A stretch of 64,000 nt of DNA from Methylomonas lenta. Its GTDB lineage: Bacteria; Pseudomonadota; Gammaproteobacteria; Methylococcales; Methylomonadaceae. Under the pieces are notes generated by a model. It was not told the origin of the DNA, searched no databases, and saw nothing but the letters and a program-made list of their open reading frames with translations. The stretch spans positions 21,922 through 85,921 of the forward strand of contig NZ_LUUI01000161.1 of NCBI RefSeq assembly GCF_001644015.1, given 5' to 3'. Numbering within the stretch: position 1 is the first letter of the stretch; the number at the start of each line of letters is the position of its first letter. Made by a program: the position numbers and the translations under genes. This document shows, in pieces, positions 18,268 through 27,205 of the stretch.

Positions 18268-18364
18268 CGTCATTTCGGCAGGGAATGCCGAAATCCAGAC
18301 TGCATGGATAGCGCTATGCTTGCCATGCATGGTACTGGATGCCCGCCTCCCGGCGAGCATGACG
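18268..18364. repeat. MITE-like palindromic repeat element
   Basis: A 97 bp non-coding element with inverted ends: CGTCATTTCGGC at the left and GGCGAGCATGACG at the right. Each half has an inner short palindrome (TTTCGGCAGGGAATGCCGAAA at the left, GCCCGCCTCCCGGCGAGC at the right), with an ATGCATGG/CCATGCAT pair in the centre. Elements of this style, with CGTCAT...ATGACG ends and GGCAGGGATGCC cores, are scattered in many proteobacterial genomes. No protein is coded. Confidence 0.6.
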
Positions 18365-18522
18365 AACTTCTTGGGTATAGCTAAAGATACTTACTAATCA
18401 GGTAACAATTTGCCCAATTATTGCTGGGCAAATATCGCTGGACATGCAAAGTTAAAGGGAGAAGCTTTGATCGACACATCCCCTTCAAATCAAATGCCGA
18501 TAATCACAACAAGCCGGCACAG
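18365..18522. other. Non-coding gap between the repeat and the LysR gene
   Basis: Together with the repeat this makes a 314 bp gene-free stretch (18209-18522). Besides the repeat it holds a 9 bp stem hairpin (18408-18416 with 18425-18433, ATTTGCCCA and TGGGCAAAT) lacking a T-tract, so I do not call it a terminator. Nothing else is visible. Confidence 0.5.
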
Positions 18523-19422
18523 CTAGTTTTTCCTGGGCTTTCGACCTTCCAGCAAGTCAATTTCCTTAGTCAGAAATTCGACCATGCGATCTCGAAAGAT
18601 ACGAACTCTTGCAGTTGTGCGTAAATCGACATGACTGAGAACCCAAACGTCACACCCGGACTCTTCATGCTCTAAAGGCACTCGCACCAACTCAGCCGCC
18701 TCATCGGCCAAGGAACAGGGCAGTAAAGCCAATCCCAGGCCTTCTCTGCACATTTCAAACATCGCTACGCTGGAATTTGTCCGGTAAGCCCGCTTGAGTT
18801 TGGGAAAGTTTTTTTTGATCCAACCCGGCATGGTGACCCCGTCACCTATCCAGGTAATACAGGACGGCGTTTCTGACGCAAGATTCTGCAATAATTCCTG
18901 ACGGCCATAAACATGATAGGCAAGCCGGCAGATGCGTTTGCCCACCACATTCGGCGGTGGCTCGATAATGGCTTGAATTGCAATGTCGGCTTCCCTGCCC
19001 GCCAGATTTAACACTTCTTCAGCAGCGATCAACTCAAAATCGACATCGGGATGGCCTCGTTTGAAATCGCGGATTACCGGCAGCACAAAACGTTTGAAGC
19101 AAACATCGGAAGCCGTCACTTTGATTAACCCCGAAACGTCCTCGGAGTCACTCTCGATTTTTCGATGAATGGCATTGGCTTGGTTGGCCATTTCTTCGGC
19201 AAGCATGACGATCTTTTCCCCGGCAGGCGTGATTACCCAGCCTTTCGCAGTGCGGTCGAATAAGGCTTTCCCCAATTGGTGTTCCAGCTGAGCAATTCGA
19301 CGGCTCACTGTTGATTGATTAACGCCGAGTCGCGAACCTGCTTCCGTCACATTTCCCGTTCGAACGACTTCGACGAAATAACGTAGATCGTCCCAGTTTA
19401 GATCATGCATATTTGCAAACAC
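18523..19422 (-). CDS. LysR-family transcriptional regulator
   Basis: A 299-residue LTTR. The N-terminal helix-turn-helix is typical: LRYFVEVVRTGNVTEAGSRLGVNQSTVSRRIAQLEHQLG, followed by a LysR substrate-binding domain of normal length. Two possible starts (MFANM and MHDLNW) differ by four codons. It is divergent from a methyltransferase gene with a 160 bp gap that would hold both promoters, so control of that gene and its neighbours is likely. The effector is unknown. Confidence 0.88.
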   Translation of the reverse strand: MFANMHDLNWDDLRYFVEVVRTGNVTEAGSRLGVNQSTVSRRIAQLEHQLGKALFDRTAKGWVITPAGEKIVMLAEEMANQANAIHRKIESDSEDVSGLIKVTASDVCFKRFVLPVIRDFKRGHPDVDFELIAAEEVLNLAGREADIAIQAIIEPPPNVVGKRICRLAYHVYGRQELLQNLASETPSCITWIGDGVTMPGWIKKNFPKLKRAYRTNSSVAMFEMCREGLGLALLPCSLADEAAELVRVPLEHEESGCDVWVLSHVDLRTTARVRIFRDRMVEFLTKEIDLLEGRKPRKN

Positions 19423-19582
19423 CTCATGCCAATTTCGACGTTAATTATGCATTTTAATGACTAACCATATCGCTTACAATGTTTAGACAGGTTTAAACAC
19501 CCAGAAATGCCAATCCATTCAACATAATGCTTGGTCAGTTGTTAAGGTTGGCAGTCATTCAAACTTAATCTAAGGTGACGCT

Positions 19583-20389
19583 ATGGCTGGCTATGTAGAC
19601 GATGTCGTTATTCCGTATGATCGCGATCTTGGGCCGGTACTATTCGAGCACTACGGTGCCGATACCGCAAGACGCGTCGCCGAACAATCGCCGATGGATG
19701 TACTGGAAATTGCCGCCGGCACCGGCATCGTGACTCGGCATTTGCGTAATTTACTTTCTAAACAAGCTCGCCTGACTGCGATCGACATCAGCGATTCCAT
19801 GATGGATCTCGCTCGCTCAAAGTTTCTTCCCGATGAACAAGTCACATTCCAAAACGTCGATGCTACCGCGCTGCCATTCGATGATGAAGCCTTCGATGCT
19901 GTGGTCTGCCAATTCGGCATCATGTTTTTCGACCGGGACAAGGGCTTTCGTGAGGTTTACCGAACCTTGAAGCCGGGCGGCCGTTACTTGTTCCGCGTCT
20001 GGGACTCTGAACGCTACAACCCGTTTGCCAGCTTGAGCTTCGAAGTCCTCAAGCAATACTTTCCATCCGACACCCCTCAGTTTCTATTCGACCCGGTGTC
20101 CTGCCATCAAATCGATCCGCTCAAGGAACAGTTGATCCACATCGGCTTTGATCCTGTAGTCATTTCCGTGCAACGTCACGAATACAATATTCTCGATGTG
20201 ACGGCGTTTGCGCGAGCTTTGGTATACACGCCGGTGATCTTCGAAATCAGGGATCGCGGCGGCGTTGATCCAGAGGAAATCGTCAAAGAACTGGCAGCGG
20301 CATTCAAAAAAGAGTTTGGCGCCAGCCCGATGCGCTATCCGATGCAAGCGATATTGTTTGAGACGGAAAAGCCCTTGCTTCGAAGCTAA
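19583..20389 (+). CDS. Class I SAM-dependent methyltransferase (UbiE-like)
   Basis: A 268-residue methyltransferase with the SAM-binding motif VLEIAAGTG (40-48), the acidic loop TAIDISDSM, DATALPFDDEAFDAVVCQFG and LKPGGRYLFRVWD (post-motif III). It lacks membrane segments. The substrate cannot be read from the sequence. It follows the divergent LysR gene and is 247 bp before a second methyltransferase. Clear GGTGACG ribosome site before the ATG. Confidence 0.85.
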   Translation: MAGYVDDVVIPYDRDLGPVLFEHYGADTARRVAEQSPMDVLEIAAGTGIVTRHLRNLLSKQARLTAIDISDSMMDLARSKFLPDEQVTFQNVDATALPFDDEAFDAVVCQFGIMFFDRDKGFREVYRTLKPGGRYLFRVWDSERYNPFASLSFEVLKQYFPSDTPQFLFDPVSCHQIDPLKEQLIHIGFDPVVISVQRHEYNILDVTAFARALVYTPVIFEIRDRGGVDPEEIVKELAAAFKKEFGASPMRYPMQAILFETEKPLLRS

Positions 20390-20402
20390 GGACATGGTCA
20401 TA

Positions 20403-20491
20403 AATAACTTTCCAGAATTCGATTTGTTCCGAATCACGCGTTTACGGCGCCCCTCTTTTTCAAAGGGAGAAGTTATTTGTAACGAAATCCT
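20403..20491. repeat. Dispersed repeat, copy A
   Basis: An 89 bp stretch that starts AATAACTTTCCAGAATTCG and ends GAAATCCT, with a CCCTCTTT...AAAGGG stem in the middle. A diverged copy in the same orientation lies at 46779-46864: the two ends and the inner CCCCTC...AAAGGG stem agree, while the middle differs. Both follow the stop codon of a plus-strand gene. Confidence 0.5.
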
Positions 20492-20636
20492 AACACTAAT
20501 CGAAACTGCACATAGGATTCGAAAAGGAATGCCTAATAAACAGTATAAATAGGTATTTAATCTTTGCGGCACCCCCGCAATCCCACTATTAGCAAAAGAT
20601 TTCTGGCAAAGATCTTACCAACAGGAAGCACAAGAA

Positions 20637-21710
20637 ATGGCAATACGCTTAACAGATATTAACGAGAGCAAACTGGAACAGTTGCAGGGAAAAGTGATGG
20701 GTGATGTAGCCGGCTCTTTGGGCTTGCTGATAGCCTATATAGGCGACAAACTTGACCTTTATAGCGCTTTGGCTGAAATCAGTCCTGCAACCAGTCAGGA
20801 ACTGGCCGATAGCACCGGAATGGATGAACGCTATCTTCGGGAGTGGCTGTCTGCCAATGCGGCGGCCGGGTATGTGAATTACGATCCAACTGCCGGCAAA
20901 TTTTCATTGTCGCCCGAGCAAGCCGTCATTTTTGCTGCCGAAGGTCATCCGGCTTGCATGCAAGGCTTCTTCCAGGCAGTCATGTCTGCTTATGTCGATG
21001 AACCCAAACTGACTGAAGTTTTCCGCTCCGGTAAAGGCCTGCCCTGGAGCGATCATAGTCCTTGTTTGTTCTGCGGTACCGAACGCTTCTTCCGGCCCAT
21101 GTATGCGATGAATCTGGTCGATGCATGGATACCGTCGCTTGAGGGCGTCCGGGAAAAACTGCAAGCTGGCGCCAAAGTTGCCGATATCGGCTGCGGGCAT
21201 GGATCTTCCACTATCCTGATGGCCAAGGCATTCCCTAACTCGACCTTTCATGGCTTTGATTTTCACGAGCCATCGATTGAACACGCACGTGAGCGGGCTA
21301 GAGCCGAAGGCGTCGCCAGCAATACGATTTTCGAAGTCGTGACAGCGAAAGAATATCCCGGAAAAAACTACGATCTTGTCACGATGTTCGATGCGCTGCA
21401 CGACATGGGTGATCCCGTTGGTGCAGCCAAGCATATTGCAAACACCTTGTCTGACAGTGGGACATTTATGCTGGTCGAGCCCTTTGCAGGCGATAAGCTG
21501 GAAGAAAACCTGCATCCTTTGGGCCAGATTTATTATTCCTTTTCCACGATGGTCTGCGTACCCGCCTCCAAGTCTCAGGAGGTCGGTCTTGGCTTAGGCG
21601 CTCAGGCCGGCCAAAAAAGGCTCACCGAAGTGCTCAATGCAGGAGGCTTCAGCCAAGTAAGGCGCGCGGCAACGACACCAACCAATTTAGTGCTTGAGGC
21701 AAAACTTTAG
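20637..21710 (+). CDS. SAM-dependent methyltransferase with N-terminal winged-helix domain (Rv2258c-like)
   Basis: A 357-residue protein. Residues 1-90 form the winged-helix dimerisation domain of this group (SQELADSTGMDERYLREWLSANAAAGYV). The SAM motif VADIGCGHGSST begins at 181, followed by FHGFDFHEPSIEHARERA and the motif DALHDMGDP, which resembles the catalytic loop of small-molecule O/N-methyltransferases. The substrate is unknown. Its stop abuts the next ATG (TAGATG), so the next protein is probably translationally coupled. Confidence 0.85.
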   Translation: MAIRLTDINESKLEQLQGKVMGDVAGSLGLLIAYIGDKLDLYSALAEISPATSQELADSTGMDERYLREWLSANAAAGYVNYDPTAGKFSLSPEQAVIFAAEGHPACMQGFFQAVMSAYVDEPKLTEVFRSGKGLPWSDHSPCLFCGTERFFRPMYAMNLVDAWIPSLEGVREKLQAGAKVADIGCGHGSSTILMAKAFPNSTFHGFDFHEPSIEHARERARAEGVASNTIFEVVTAKEYPGKNYDLVTMFDALHDMGDPVGAAKHIANTLSDSGTFMLVEPFAGDKLEENLHPLGQIYYSFSTMVCVPASKSQEVGLGLGAQAGQKRLTEVLNAGGFSQVRRAATTPTNLVLEAKL

Positions 21711-22799
21711 ATGTCTGCCGATAGCACAGGATCGAAACCCCATAAGGTTTATCGCAATAAGTTTGCTGGCTCTGTGGCACTAGTACTCATGTTGGGGCAC
21801 GGAGCTGCTAACGCGATGCCCGGCATGGACATGCCTGATAGCGGGAGTGCTAAAGCGATTCCACCAATATCGAAGAGCATGGGCGAGCCGCTCAACTCAG
21901 CAGGTTCGGACTTCGAAATCACTTACAGCGCCGATGGCAAAACCGCCATCTTCACCTCGACCCGCCCGGGCAGCATAGAATCACCCGGCCCCTACAACTT
22001 CGACATCTGGATGTCCCGTTATGTGAATGGAGCCTGGCAGACTCCCGTTCATTTGGGACCGGACATCGACCCTTCTGCGGGACCGAACATTAACACAGCG
22101 GCCTGGGAGCTGGAGGCCAGCCTTTCCGATGACGGCAATGCCATTTACTTCACCAGGTACGAGCCCGGCAATCTGTCTACCGGCGACCTCTATGTCACTC
22201 AGAAAGTTAATGGCGTCTGGCAGCCAGCCAAAAATTGGAACGACGTGCCGGGGCTGCCGCACCTCAATACACCGACCGGCGAGGAGCACTGCCCGATCAT
22301 CGCCTCCGACAGCCTGATTTACTTCAGCTACCAGCAACCGGGAGTCACGCAGGACAGCGACATCTGGAAGGTTGAGAAAAAGGACGGCATCTGGCAGAAA
22401 CCGCAGAGCCTGGGTCAAAGAATCAATTCGCCGCACCGCGACCATCTGCACTGGACCGGACTGTCAAAGGATGGCAAGAGCATCATCGTGACCAGCACAC
22501 GGCCCGATCTCGGTTCGCGAGGCGGACATGACGAGTGGATCGCCTATCAGAATCCCAAGGGCGAATGGCAGGAGCCATTAAACCTTGGTGATACCATCAA
22601 TACCGCTGGCGAAGACATGTGCTGGGCATTCACGCCTGATGGCAAGAAATTCACTGGCGGCTGGGGACAACCAGGCACCTACGACCTCGACATCAGGTGG
22701 GTCAATAAGGATGATATTCCCCTGCTGAAGCACTTCGAGCCGATCGGCCCACCGCCCAACTTACTTGCCAAAAACAAGGCAAGAAGCAACAGCAATTAG
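21711..22799 (+). CDS. Secreted TolB/PD40-type beta-propeller protein
   Basis: A 362-residue protein with a basic N terminus and hydrophobic segment (about 17-35, ending ANA), consistent with a signal peptide, then a Met-rich stretch (MPGMDMPDSG). The mature part contains PD40-like beta-propeller blades: YSADGKTAIFTSTRPG, LSDDGNAIYFTRYEPG, LSKDGKSIIVTSTRPD and FTPDGKKFTGG. It is probably periplasmic. It starts directly at the stop of the preceding methyltransferase. By eye the gene is more GC-rich than its neighbours. Function unknown. Confidence 0.75.
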   Translation: MSADSTGSKPHKVYRNKFAGSVALVLMLGHGAANAMPGMDMPDSGSAKAIPPISKSMGEPLNSAGSDFEITYSADGKTAIFTSTRPGSIESPGPYNFDIWMSRYVNGAWQTPVHLGPDIDPSAGPNINTAAWELEASLSDDGNAIYFTRYEPGNLSTGDLYVTQKVNGVWQPAKNWNDVPGLPHLNTPTGEEHCPIIASDSLIYFSYQQPGVTQDSDIWKVEKKDGIWQKPQSLGQRINSPHRDHLHWTGLSKDGKSIIVTSTRPDLGSRGGHDEWIAYQNPKGEWQEPLNLGDTINTAGEDMCWAFTPDGKKFTGGWGQPGTYDLDIRWVNKDDIPLLKHFEPIGPPPNLLAKNKARSNSN

Positions 22800-22828
22800 C
22801 TACAAAAAACACTTTTACAATTGGGAGT

Positions 22829-22851
22829 TCTGGCCTAAAACAGGCCGGAAC
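22829..22851 (+). other. Hairpin downstream of the propeller gene
   Basis: TTCTGGCCT pairs with AGGCCGGAA around AAAAC. It could end transcription from the methyltransferase group, but no proper T-tract follows. The rest of the gap to the GacA-like gene shows nothing. Confidence 0.35.
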
Positions 22852-23000
22852 TTGTGACTGTTTTAGGTTTAATTGCTGCCTTCAATTAGGCCAACGCGAT
22901 GACAGTATAGAGACGAGAATTGCCTGACAATGCATTAAAACCAAGCAAATTCAGATACCAGGTCTATGGTATTTGAATACTAAATTTCGAATGTCCATAT

Positions 23001-23651
23001 TTAAAACGTATCAAAAAAATTATACTTCGCCGCCAAGCGGGTTAACTCTACGTCGTTTTTTATTTTCAATTTAGCATACAAGCGATAGCGATAAGTATTG
23101 ACGGTTTTATCGCTAATCGTCAAAGCTTCGGCAATCTCCTGAATGCCCTTACTTTTTAAAATCATCTGTGCCACTTCGGACTCACGTTGTGACAAATTCA
23201 AAAATGGAGAGGCTTCATCAGTTGCTATAGATTCAAACGCCAAATTACTGGCTACATCCTTGCATAAATAACGCGTACCAGACATAACCGTCCTGATAGC
23301 TTCCACCATTTCACTTAAGGGCGAAGCTTTGGATACAAAGCCTTCTACCCCCAACTTCAACAATTGCTGAGGTATTGGGCCGCCATTATGTACAGAAAGC
23401 CCAATCACTTTAACCGTCGGAAAGCCTTGCAAAATCCGCCGGCAAGCCTCAAAGCCTCCCATGCCGGGCATATTCACATCCATTAGAACCACATCTGGCA
23501 AGTCTATCGCTATCAATTGCAAAGCCTTTTCTCCGCAATCACAAACCGCGACCACATCAAGGCCCTCAACTGAATTCAACAAGGCTTCGATCCCACTCCT
23601 TACCAATTCATGATCATCAACCAGCATAACCTTAACCATAATTTCATCCAT
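23001..23651 (-). CDS. NarL/FixJ-type response regulator, GacA/UvrY-like
   Basis: A two-component regulator of about 216 residues. The receiver domain has the acidic pair D12-D13 (LVDDHELVRSG), the phosphorylatable Asp in VVLMDVNMPG and a conserved Lys in VSKASP. The LuxR-type helix-turn-helix is at the C terminus (LSQRESEVAQMILKSKGIQEIAEALTISDKTVNTYRYRLYAKL), closest in wording to GacA/UvrY. Such regulators control small RNAs of the Csr/Rsm system. Alternative start ATG 23639 is possible. No histidine kinase is adjacent and uvrC, a frequent gacA neighbour, is absent. Confidence 0.82.
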   Translation of the reverse strand: MDEIMVKVMLVDDHELVRSGIEALLNSVEGLDVVAVCDCGEKALQLIAIDLPDVVLMDVNMPGMGGFEACRRILQGFPTVKVIGLSVHNGGPIPQQLLKLGVEGFVSKASPLSEMVEAIRTVMSGTRYLCKDVASNLAFESIATDEASPFLNLSQRESEVAQMILKSKGIQEIAEALTISDKTVNTYRYRLYAKLKIKNDVELTRLAAKYNFFDTF

Positions 23652-23806
23652 ACATATTCTCAATGTGAGTTTCCCAAATTTAACTCAATTAAGCAATATC
23701 TAGCCTGCGCTGAGACTTATTTATTAAAAAATCTTATCGTTAAAATTCTCAGCCCGCAGCTTAACCGGTAAAATAAGGTTTTATCTATAAATCGACTCTC
23801 ATCAAC

Positions 23807-25516
23807 ATGCGTACATCACAATTCCCATTAAGCACAGTAAAAGAAACGCCTGCCGACGCCGAAATCGCCAGCCACAAATTGATGATCCGCGCTGGCCTGA
23901 TTCGCAAAATCGCGGCTGGCATATATACCTGGCTACCTCTGGGGTTACGCGTGCTGCGTAAGGTGGAACAAATTACCCGCGAAGAAATGAACAAAGCAGG
24001 CGCTCTTGAAGTCTTGATGCCTGCGCTGCAACCTGCAGAACTCTGGCAGGAAACCGGACGCTGGGAAAAATACGGCCCGGAATTAGCTCGTATGCAGGAT
24101 AGACATGCGCGTGACTTTTGCTTAGGTCCGACTCACGAAGAAATCATTACTGACTTAGCCCGCAACGAACTAAAAAGTTACAAACAACTGCCCATTACCT
24201 ATTTTCAAATTCAAACAAAATTTCGCGACGAAATACGCCCACGTTTTGGTGTCATGCGTTCACGCGAGTTTGTGATGAAAGATGCTTACTCTTTTCATCT
24301 CGATCAGGAATCATTGCAGGAAACTTACGATTTGATGTATCAGGCTTACAGCAATATTTTTAATCGGTTTGGCTTGAAGTTTCGCGCTGTTATTGCCGAC
24401 TCCGGCTCTATTGGCGGCGCCGTATCGCATGAGTTTCATGTGCTGGCAGATTCCGGCGAGGATGCGATTGCTTTTTCCAATGCCAGCGACTATGCCGCCA
24501 ACGTTGAAAAAGCCGAAGCACTCATGCCATTAGGCCAACGTCCTGAACCGACACAAGACATGAGCTTGATCGACACCCCCAATCAGCACAGCATAGAAGA
24601 AGTCAGCCAGTTTTTTAGCGTCGACGCCGCAAGCTGTTTAAAAACCCTGATTGTGAAAGCCGAAGATAATACCTTGGTTGCTTTGCTACTCCGTGGCGAC
24701 CATGAATTGAACCCAATCAAAGCCGAAAAAATAGCTGGCGTGCTCTCGCCTCTGCAATTTGCCAGCGACGAAGAAATCATCGTAGCCTGTGGATGCAAAC
24801 CCGGCTCTATCGGCCCAATCGGACTAAAGATGCCTATCATCGCTGATCGAAGCAGCACTTTAATGGCAGACTTTATCTGCGGTGCCAATCAAGATGGTAA
24901 ACATTACAGTGGCACCAACTGGCTGCGCGATCTACCTTTGCCTGAGCAGATTGCTGACTTGCGCATGGTGATAGAAGGCGACCCCAGTCCTGACGGCAAC
25001 GGACAAATCACTATCGCTCGCGGTATCGAAGTCGGCCATATCTTTCAGCTTGGCAACAAATATAGCGAAGCCATGAATGCCGCTATCATCAACGAAGCCG
25101 GTAAAAATCAAATCATGCTGATGGGCTGCTACGGTATCGGCATTTCCCGCATCGTTGCAGCCGCCATCGAGCAAGGTCATGATGAGCGCGGCATCATCTG
25201 GCCCAACGAGTTGGCACCGTTCCAGGTGGCAATCTGCCCGATGAATATGCACAAATCTCACCGTCTTGCCGACACAGTGGAAAAGATTTATGGCGAATTA
25301 TCCGATGCTGGCATTGATGTTTTACTGGACGACAGAAAAGTACGTGCCGGTTTTATGTTCTCAGACATGGAACTGATCGGGATTCCACACCGTATTGTAT
25401 TGGGTGATCGTGGACTGGACACTGACACGGTGGAATATCAAGGCAGGACTGATAAAGAAAGCCAGGAAGTGGCCTTTGCAGACATTGTTAGCTTTATTAA
25501 AAGCAAGCTTTCCTAA
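23807..25516 (+). CDS. proS: Prolyl-tRNA synthetase
   Basis: Charges tRNA-Pro. A 569-residue bacterial-type enzyme with an editing (INS) domain in the middle. Class II motifs are visible: [19 protein letters not shown] (motif 1), [26 protein letters not shown] (motif 2) and [17 protein letters not shown] (motif 3). The C-terminal anticodon-binding domain (from [10 protein letters not shown]) is complete. It ends before a strong terminator and is convergent with the rubredoxin gene. Confidence 0.96.
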   Translation: MRTSQFPLSTVKETPADAEIASHKLMIRAGLIRKIAAGIYTWLPLGLRVLRKVEQITREEMNKAGALEVLMPALQPAELWQETGRWEKYGPELARMQDRHARDFCLGPTHEEIITDLARNELKSYKQLPITYFQIQTKFRDEIRPRFGVMRSREFVMKDAYSFHLDQESLQETYDLMYQAYSNIFNRFGLKFRAVIADSGSIGGAVSHEFHVLADSGEDAIAFSNASDYAANVEKAEALMPLGQRPEPTQDMSLIDTPNQHSIEEVSQFFSVDAASCLKTLIVKAEDNTLVALLLRGDHELNPIKAEKIAGVLSPLQFASDEEIIVACGCKPGSIGPIGLKMPIIADRSSTLMADFICGANQDGKHYSGTNWLRDLPLPEQIADLRMVIEGDPSPDGNGQITIARGIEVGHIFQLGNKYSEAMNAAIINEAGKNQIMLMGCYGIGISRIVAAAIEQGHDERGIIWPNELAPFQVAICPMNMHKSHRLADTVEKIYGELSDAGIDVLLDDRKVRAGFMFSDMELIGIPHRIVLGDRGLDTDTVEYQGRTDKESQEVAFADIVSFIKSKLS

Positions 25517-25523
25517 CTTGCTC

Positions 25524-25555
25524 AAAAAAGGGCGCACTGCGCCCTTTTCTTTTTG
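25524..25555. terminator. Bidirectional terminator between proS and rubredoxin
   Basis: A GGGCGC-ACT-GCGCCC stem (25530-25544) flanked by an A-run on the left and a T-rich run on the right. It serves the convergent genes on both sides. Confidence 0.85.
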
Positions 25556-25574
25556 CTCAACCCTGTTTTAGGGA

Positions 25575-25745
25575 TTAGCGCATCAAGTTGAACATGGATT
25601 TAATAGCACCACATTTTGGACAACCCCAATCTTCTGGCACATCTTCCCATAGAGTCCCTGGAGCCACGCCATTTTTGGGGTCGCCTAACTGCTCATCGTA
25701 AATGTGTCCACAGGTTTTGCATTTGTATTTTCTAAAATCTGCCAT
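25575..25745 (-). CDS. Rubredoxin
   Basis: A 56-residue single-iron electron carrier with both metal knuckles: KCKTCG near the N terminus and CPKCGA near the C terminus, with the usual aromatic and [10 protein letters not shown] segment between them. ATG 25745 follows GGAG with good spacing; the longer frame has no support. Partners may be alkane- or oxygen-related oxidoreductases, but none is adjacent. Confidence 0.92.
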   Translation of the reverse strand: MADFRKYKCKTCGHIYDEQLGDPKNGVAPGTLWEDVPEDWGCPKCGAIKSMFNLMR

Positions 25746-25954
25746 TTTTTTCTCCATAGATAGGATGGTTTTAAAACGATATGATTGTAACTCAAGCAAA
25801 TATCATAAAAAACCACGAAAATTTAGGCTAAAACCAAACACGCCTTGAAGTCAAAAAAAGCCTGGTAAGCCAATCAACACAAAAAGATCCGGCAAATGCA
25901 GCGGACGGACAAATACAGCGCTATCTTATGCATACAAGAAATCCCTGATAGACT

Positions 25955-27175
25955 CTAAATCTTGCCTTTAACGCCCTCTTCCTGCCCGGCCGCATAAGTC
26001 AATAGAGCCACGTTTTCTCGGGTAAAGAACCCCTGAAAATCGCCAAAACGTTGAACATATTCGATGATCAACGAAGAAAAATCAGACGCCGAGGAGAAGA
26101 TCTGTTTCAAGCCTTCTTCGCGTGAACCGACGGTGTCTAATAAAAAGCCTTTGCCTTGAGCTGCGATAGCTTCAACGATGTAATCGATATTTTCCCGGCC
26201 GTTGATTTGACCATCCTTCACTTCCACCGCAATGTGATGTAAGCGCGGGCCGTAATTACGCACAAAGGTTTCTGTAGGGCTAGGTAATTTATCCAGATGA
26301 CCTACACAATAAGGATGATTGTTAGCAGTAAACACTTTGGCCGGGCTCATTGATTCAGGGTGTTGACGGACGTTTTTAGTCACATTGGTCGAGGAGTTTT
26401 GGTCCTTGATATCGTAACTACCCCAATAGTAATAACTGGATAAAGCCATATATTCCAGCAATGCCGGTTCTCGATTCTGACTGTAAACCCGGGTTGCAAG
26501 ATGATCGATGGGCTTGACTAAATCCGCTATCCCCATACGCTCCTGCATTTCCTTGCCTCTATCGTTAGCTGCTTGCGCGGCAGGTAGAATTAGACACTCG
26601 CCATGTTGATAGACCCGAATTCCGTCGACCGGACGCTCCATGTAACCAACCATATTTTGCGTATACGGTGAAGGTTTAGACAAACTGATATTCAAGGGTA
26701 AATCCATTTCGGCCAATTGCCCCACCGAAAAAAACCGGAATTCCCGCTGCTGTTGCTCGGCCACCACAGCATGCCTATCGTTGGCCAGCAAAATCTCACC
26801 CAAATAACGACTATGCGGACGCATAGCGCCCACCGGATACATATTATTGAGGCTGCGAAAAATGTCGCTTTGATCCGGGCTTTTTATCTCACGTAATAGA
26901 ATGTCCGGCGACTTCATATCAATGCGCAGCACATGAGTCATATGTTTGTCGCTATCGAGTGTTACCAGATATTGATACGGCGTCATTAAAGCCAGCTCAG
27001 CAATGTATTCGACTGAATTGCCGGGTTCGACGCTGATCATCAGTGCTTCGATACCGCCTATCATGTCGGTCAAGCCGCTACGATCACGCTCCTCCAGTAA
27101 TCGTTGCAGATAATCTTCAAAAAAATCCGAGTTTTGTTTATCGCCAAAGCGTGGCAGGTTGGTTGAACAGAGCAT
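25955..27175 (-). CDS. HPPD-like VOC-fold protein, candidate Fe(II) dioxygenase
   Basis: A 406-residue protein. The C-terminal half resembles 4-hydroxyphenylpyruvate dioxygenase: KPIDHLATRVYS (H225) matches the IDH-type first ligand with the following YDIKD, RLHHIAVEVKDG (H314) matches the second, and IIEYVQRFGDF (E372) matches the Glu ligand. So the facial His-His-Glu iron triad seems complete. The N-terminal half is not recognisable to me. No signal peptide. GGAG precedes ATG 27175. It lies 30 nt after the 1093-residue transglutaminase gene, so it seems part of the Anbu-type cluster. Substrate and activity are unknown. Confidence 0.6.
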   Translation of the reverse strand: MLCSTNLPRFGDKQNSDFFEDYLQRLLEERDRSGLTDMIGGIEALMISVEPGNSVEYIAELALMTPYQYLVTLDSDKHMTHVLRIDMKSPDILLREIKSPDQSDIFRSLNNMYPVGAMRPHSRYLGEILLANDRHAVVAEQQQREFRFFSVGQLAEMDLPLNISLSKPSPYTQNMVGYMERPVDGIRVYQHGECLILPAAQAANDRGKEMQERMGIADLVKPIDHLATRVYSQNREPALLEYMALSSYYYWGSYDIKDQNSSTNVTKNVRQHPESMSPAKVFTANNHPYCVGHLDKLPSPTETFVRNYGPRLHHIAVEVKDGQINGRENIDYIVEAIAAQGKGFLLDTVGSREEGLKQIFSSASDFSSLIIEYVQRFGDFQGFFTRENVALLTYAAGQEEGVKGKI

Positions 27176-27205
27176 ATGGAACTCCTAGAAAATTCTAAAC
27201 TTTAG

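Noticed and set aside
18408-18433. Hairpin read as terminator
   Set aside because: No T-tract follows on either strand, so termination is not supported.
20084-20572. Minus-strand frame overlapping the first methyltransferase end and the repeat
   Set aside because: No domain, crosses a repeat and lies antisense to a supported gene.
20904-21515. Minus-strand reading frame of about 200 codons inside the second methyltransferase
   Set aside because: It lies fully within a gene with clear family motifs and has no ribosome site or domain.
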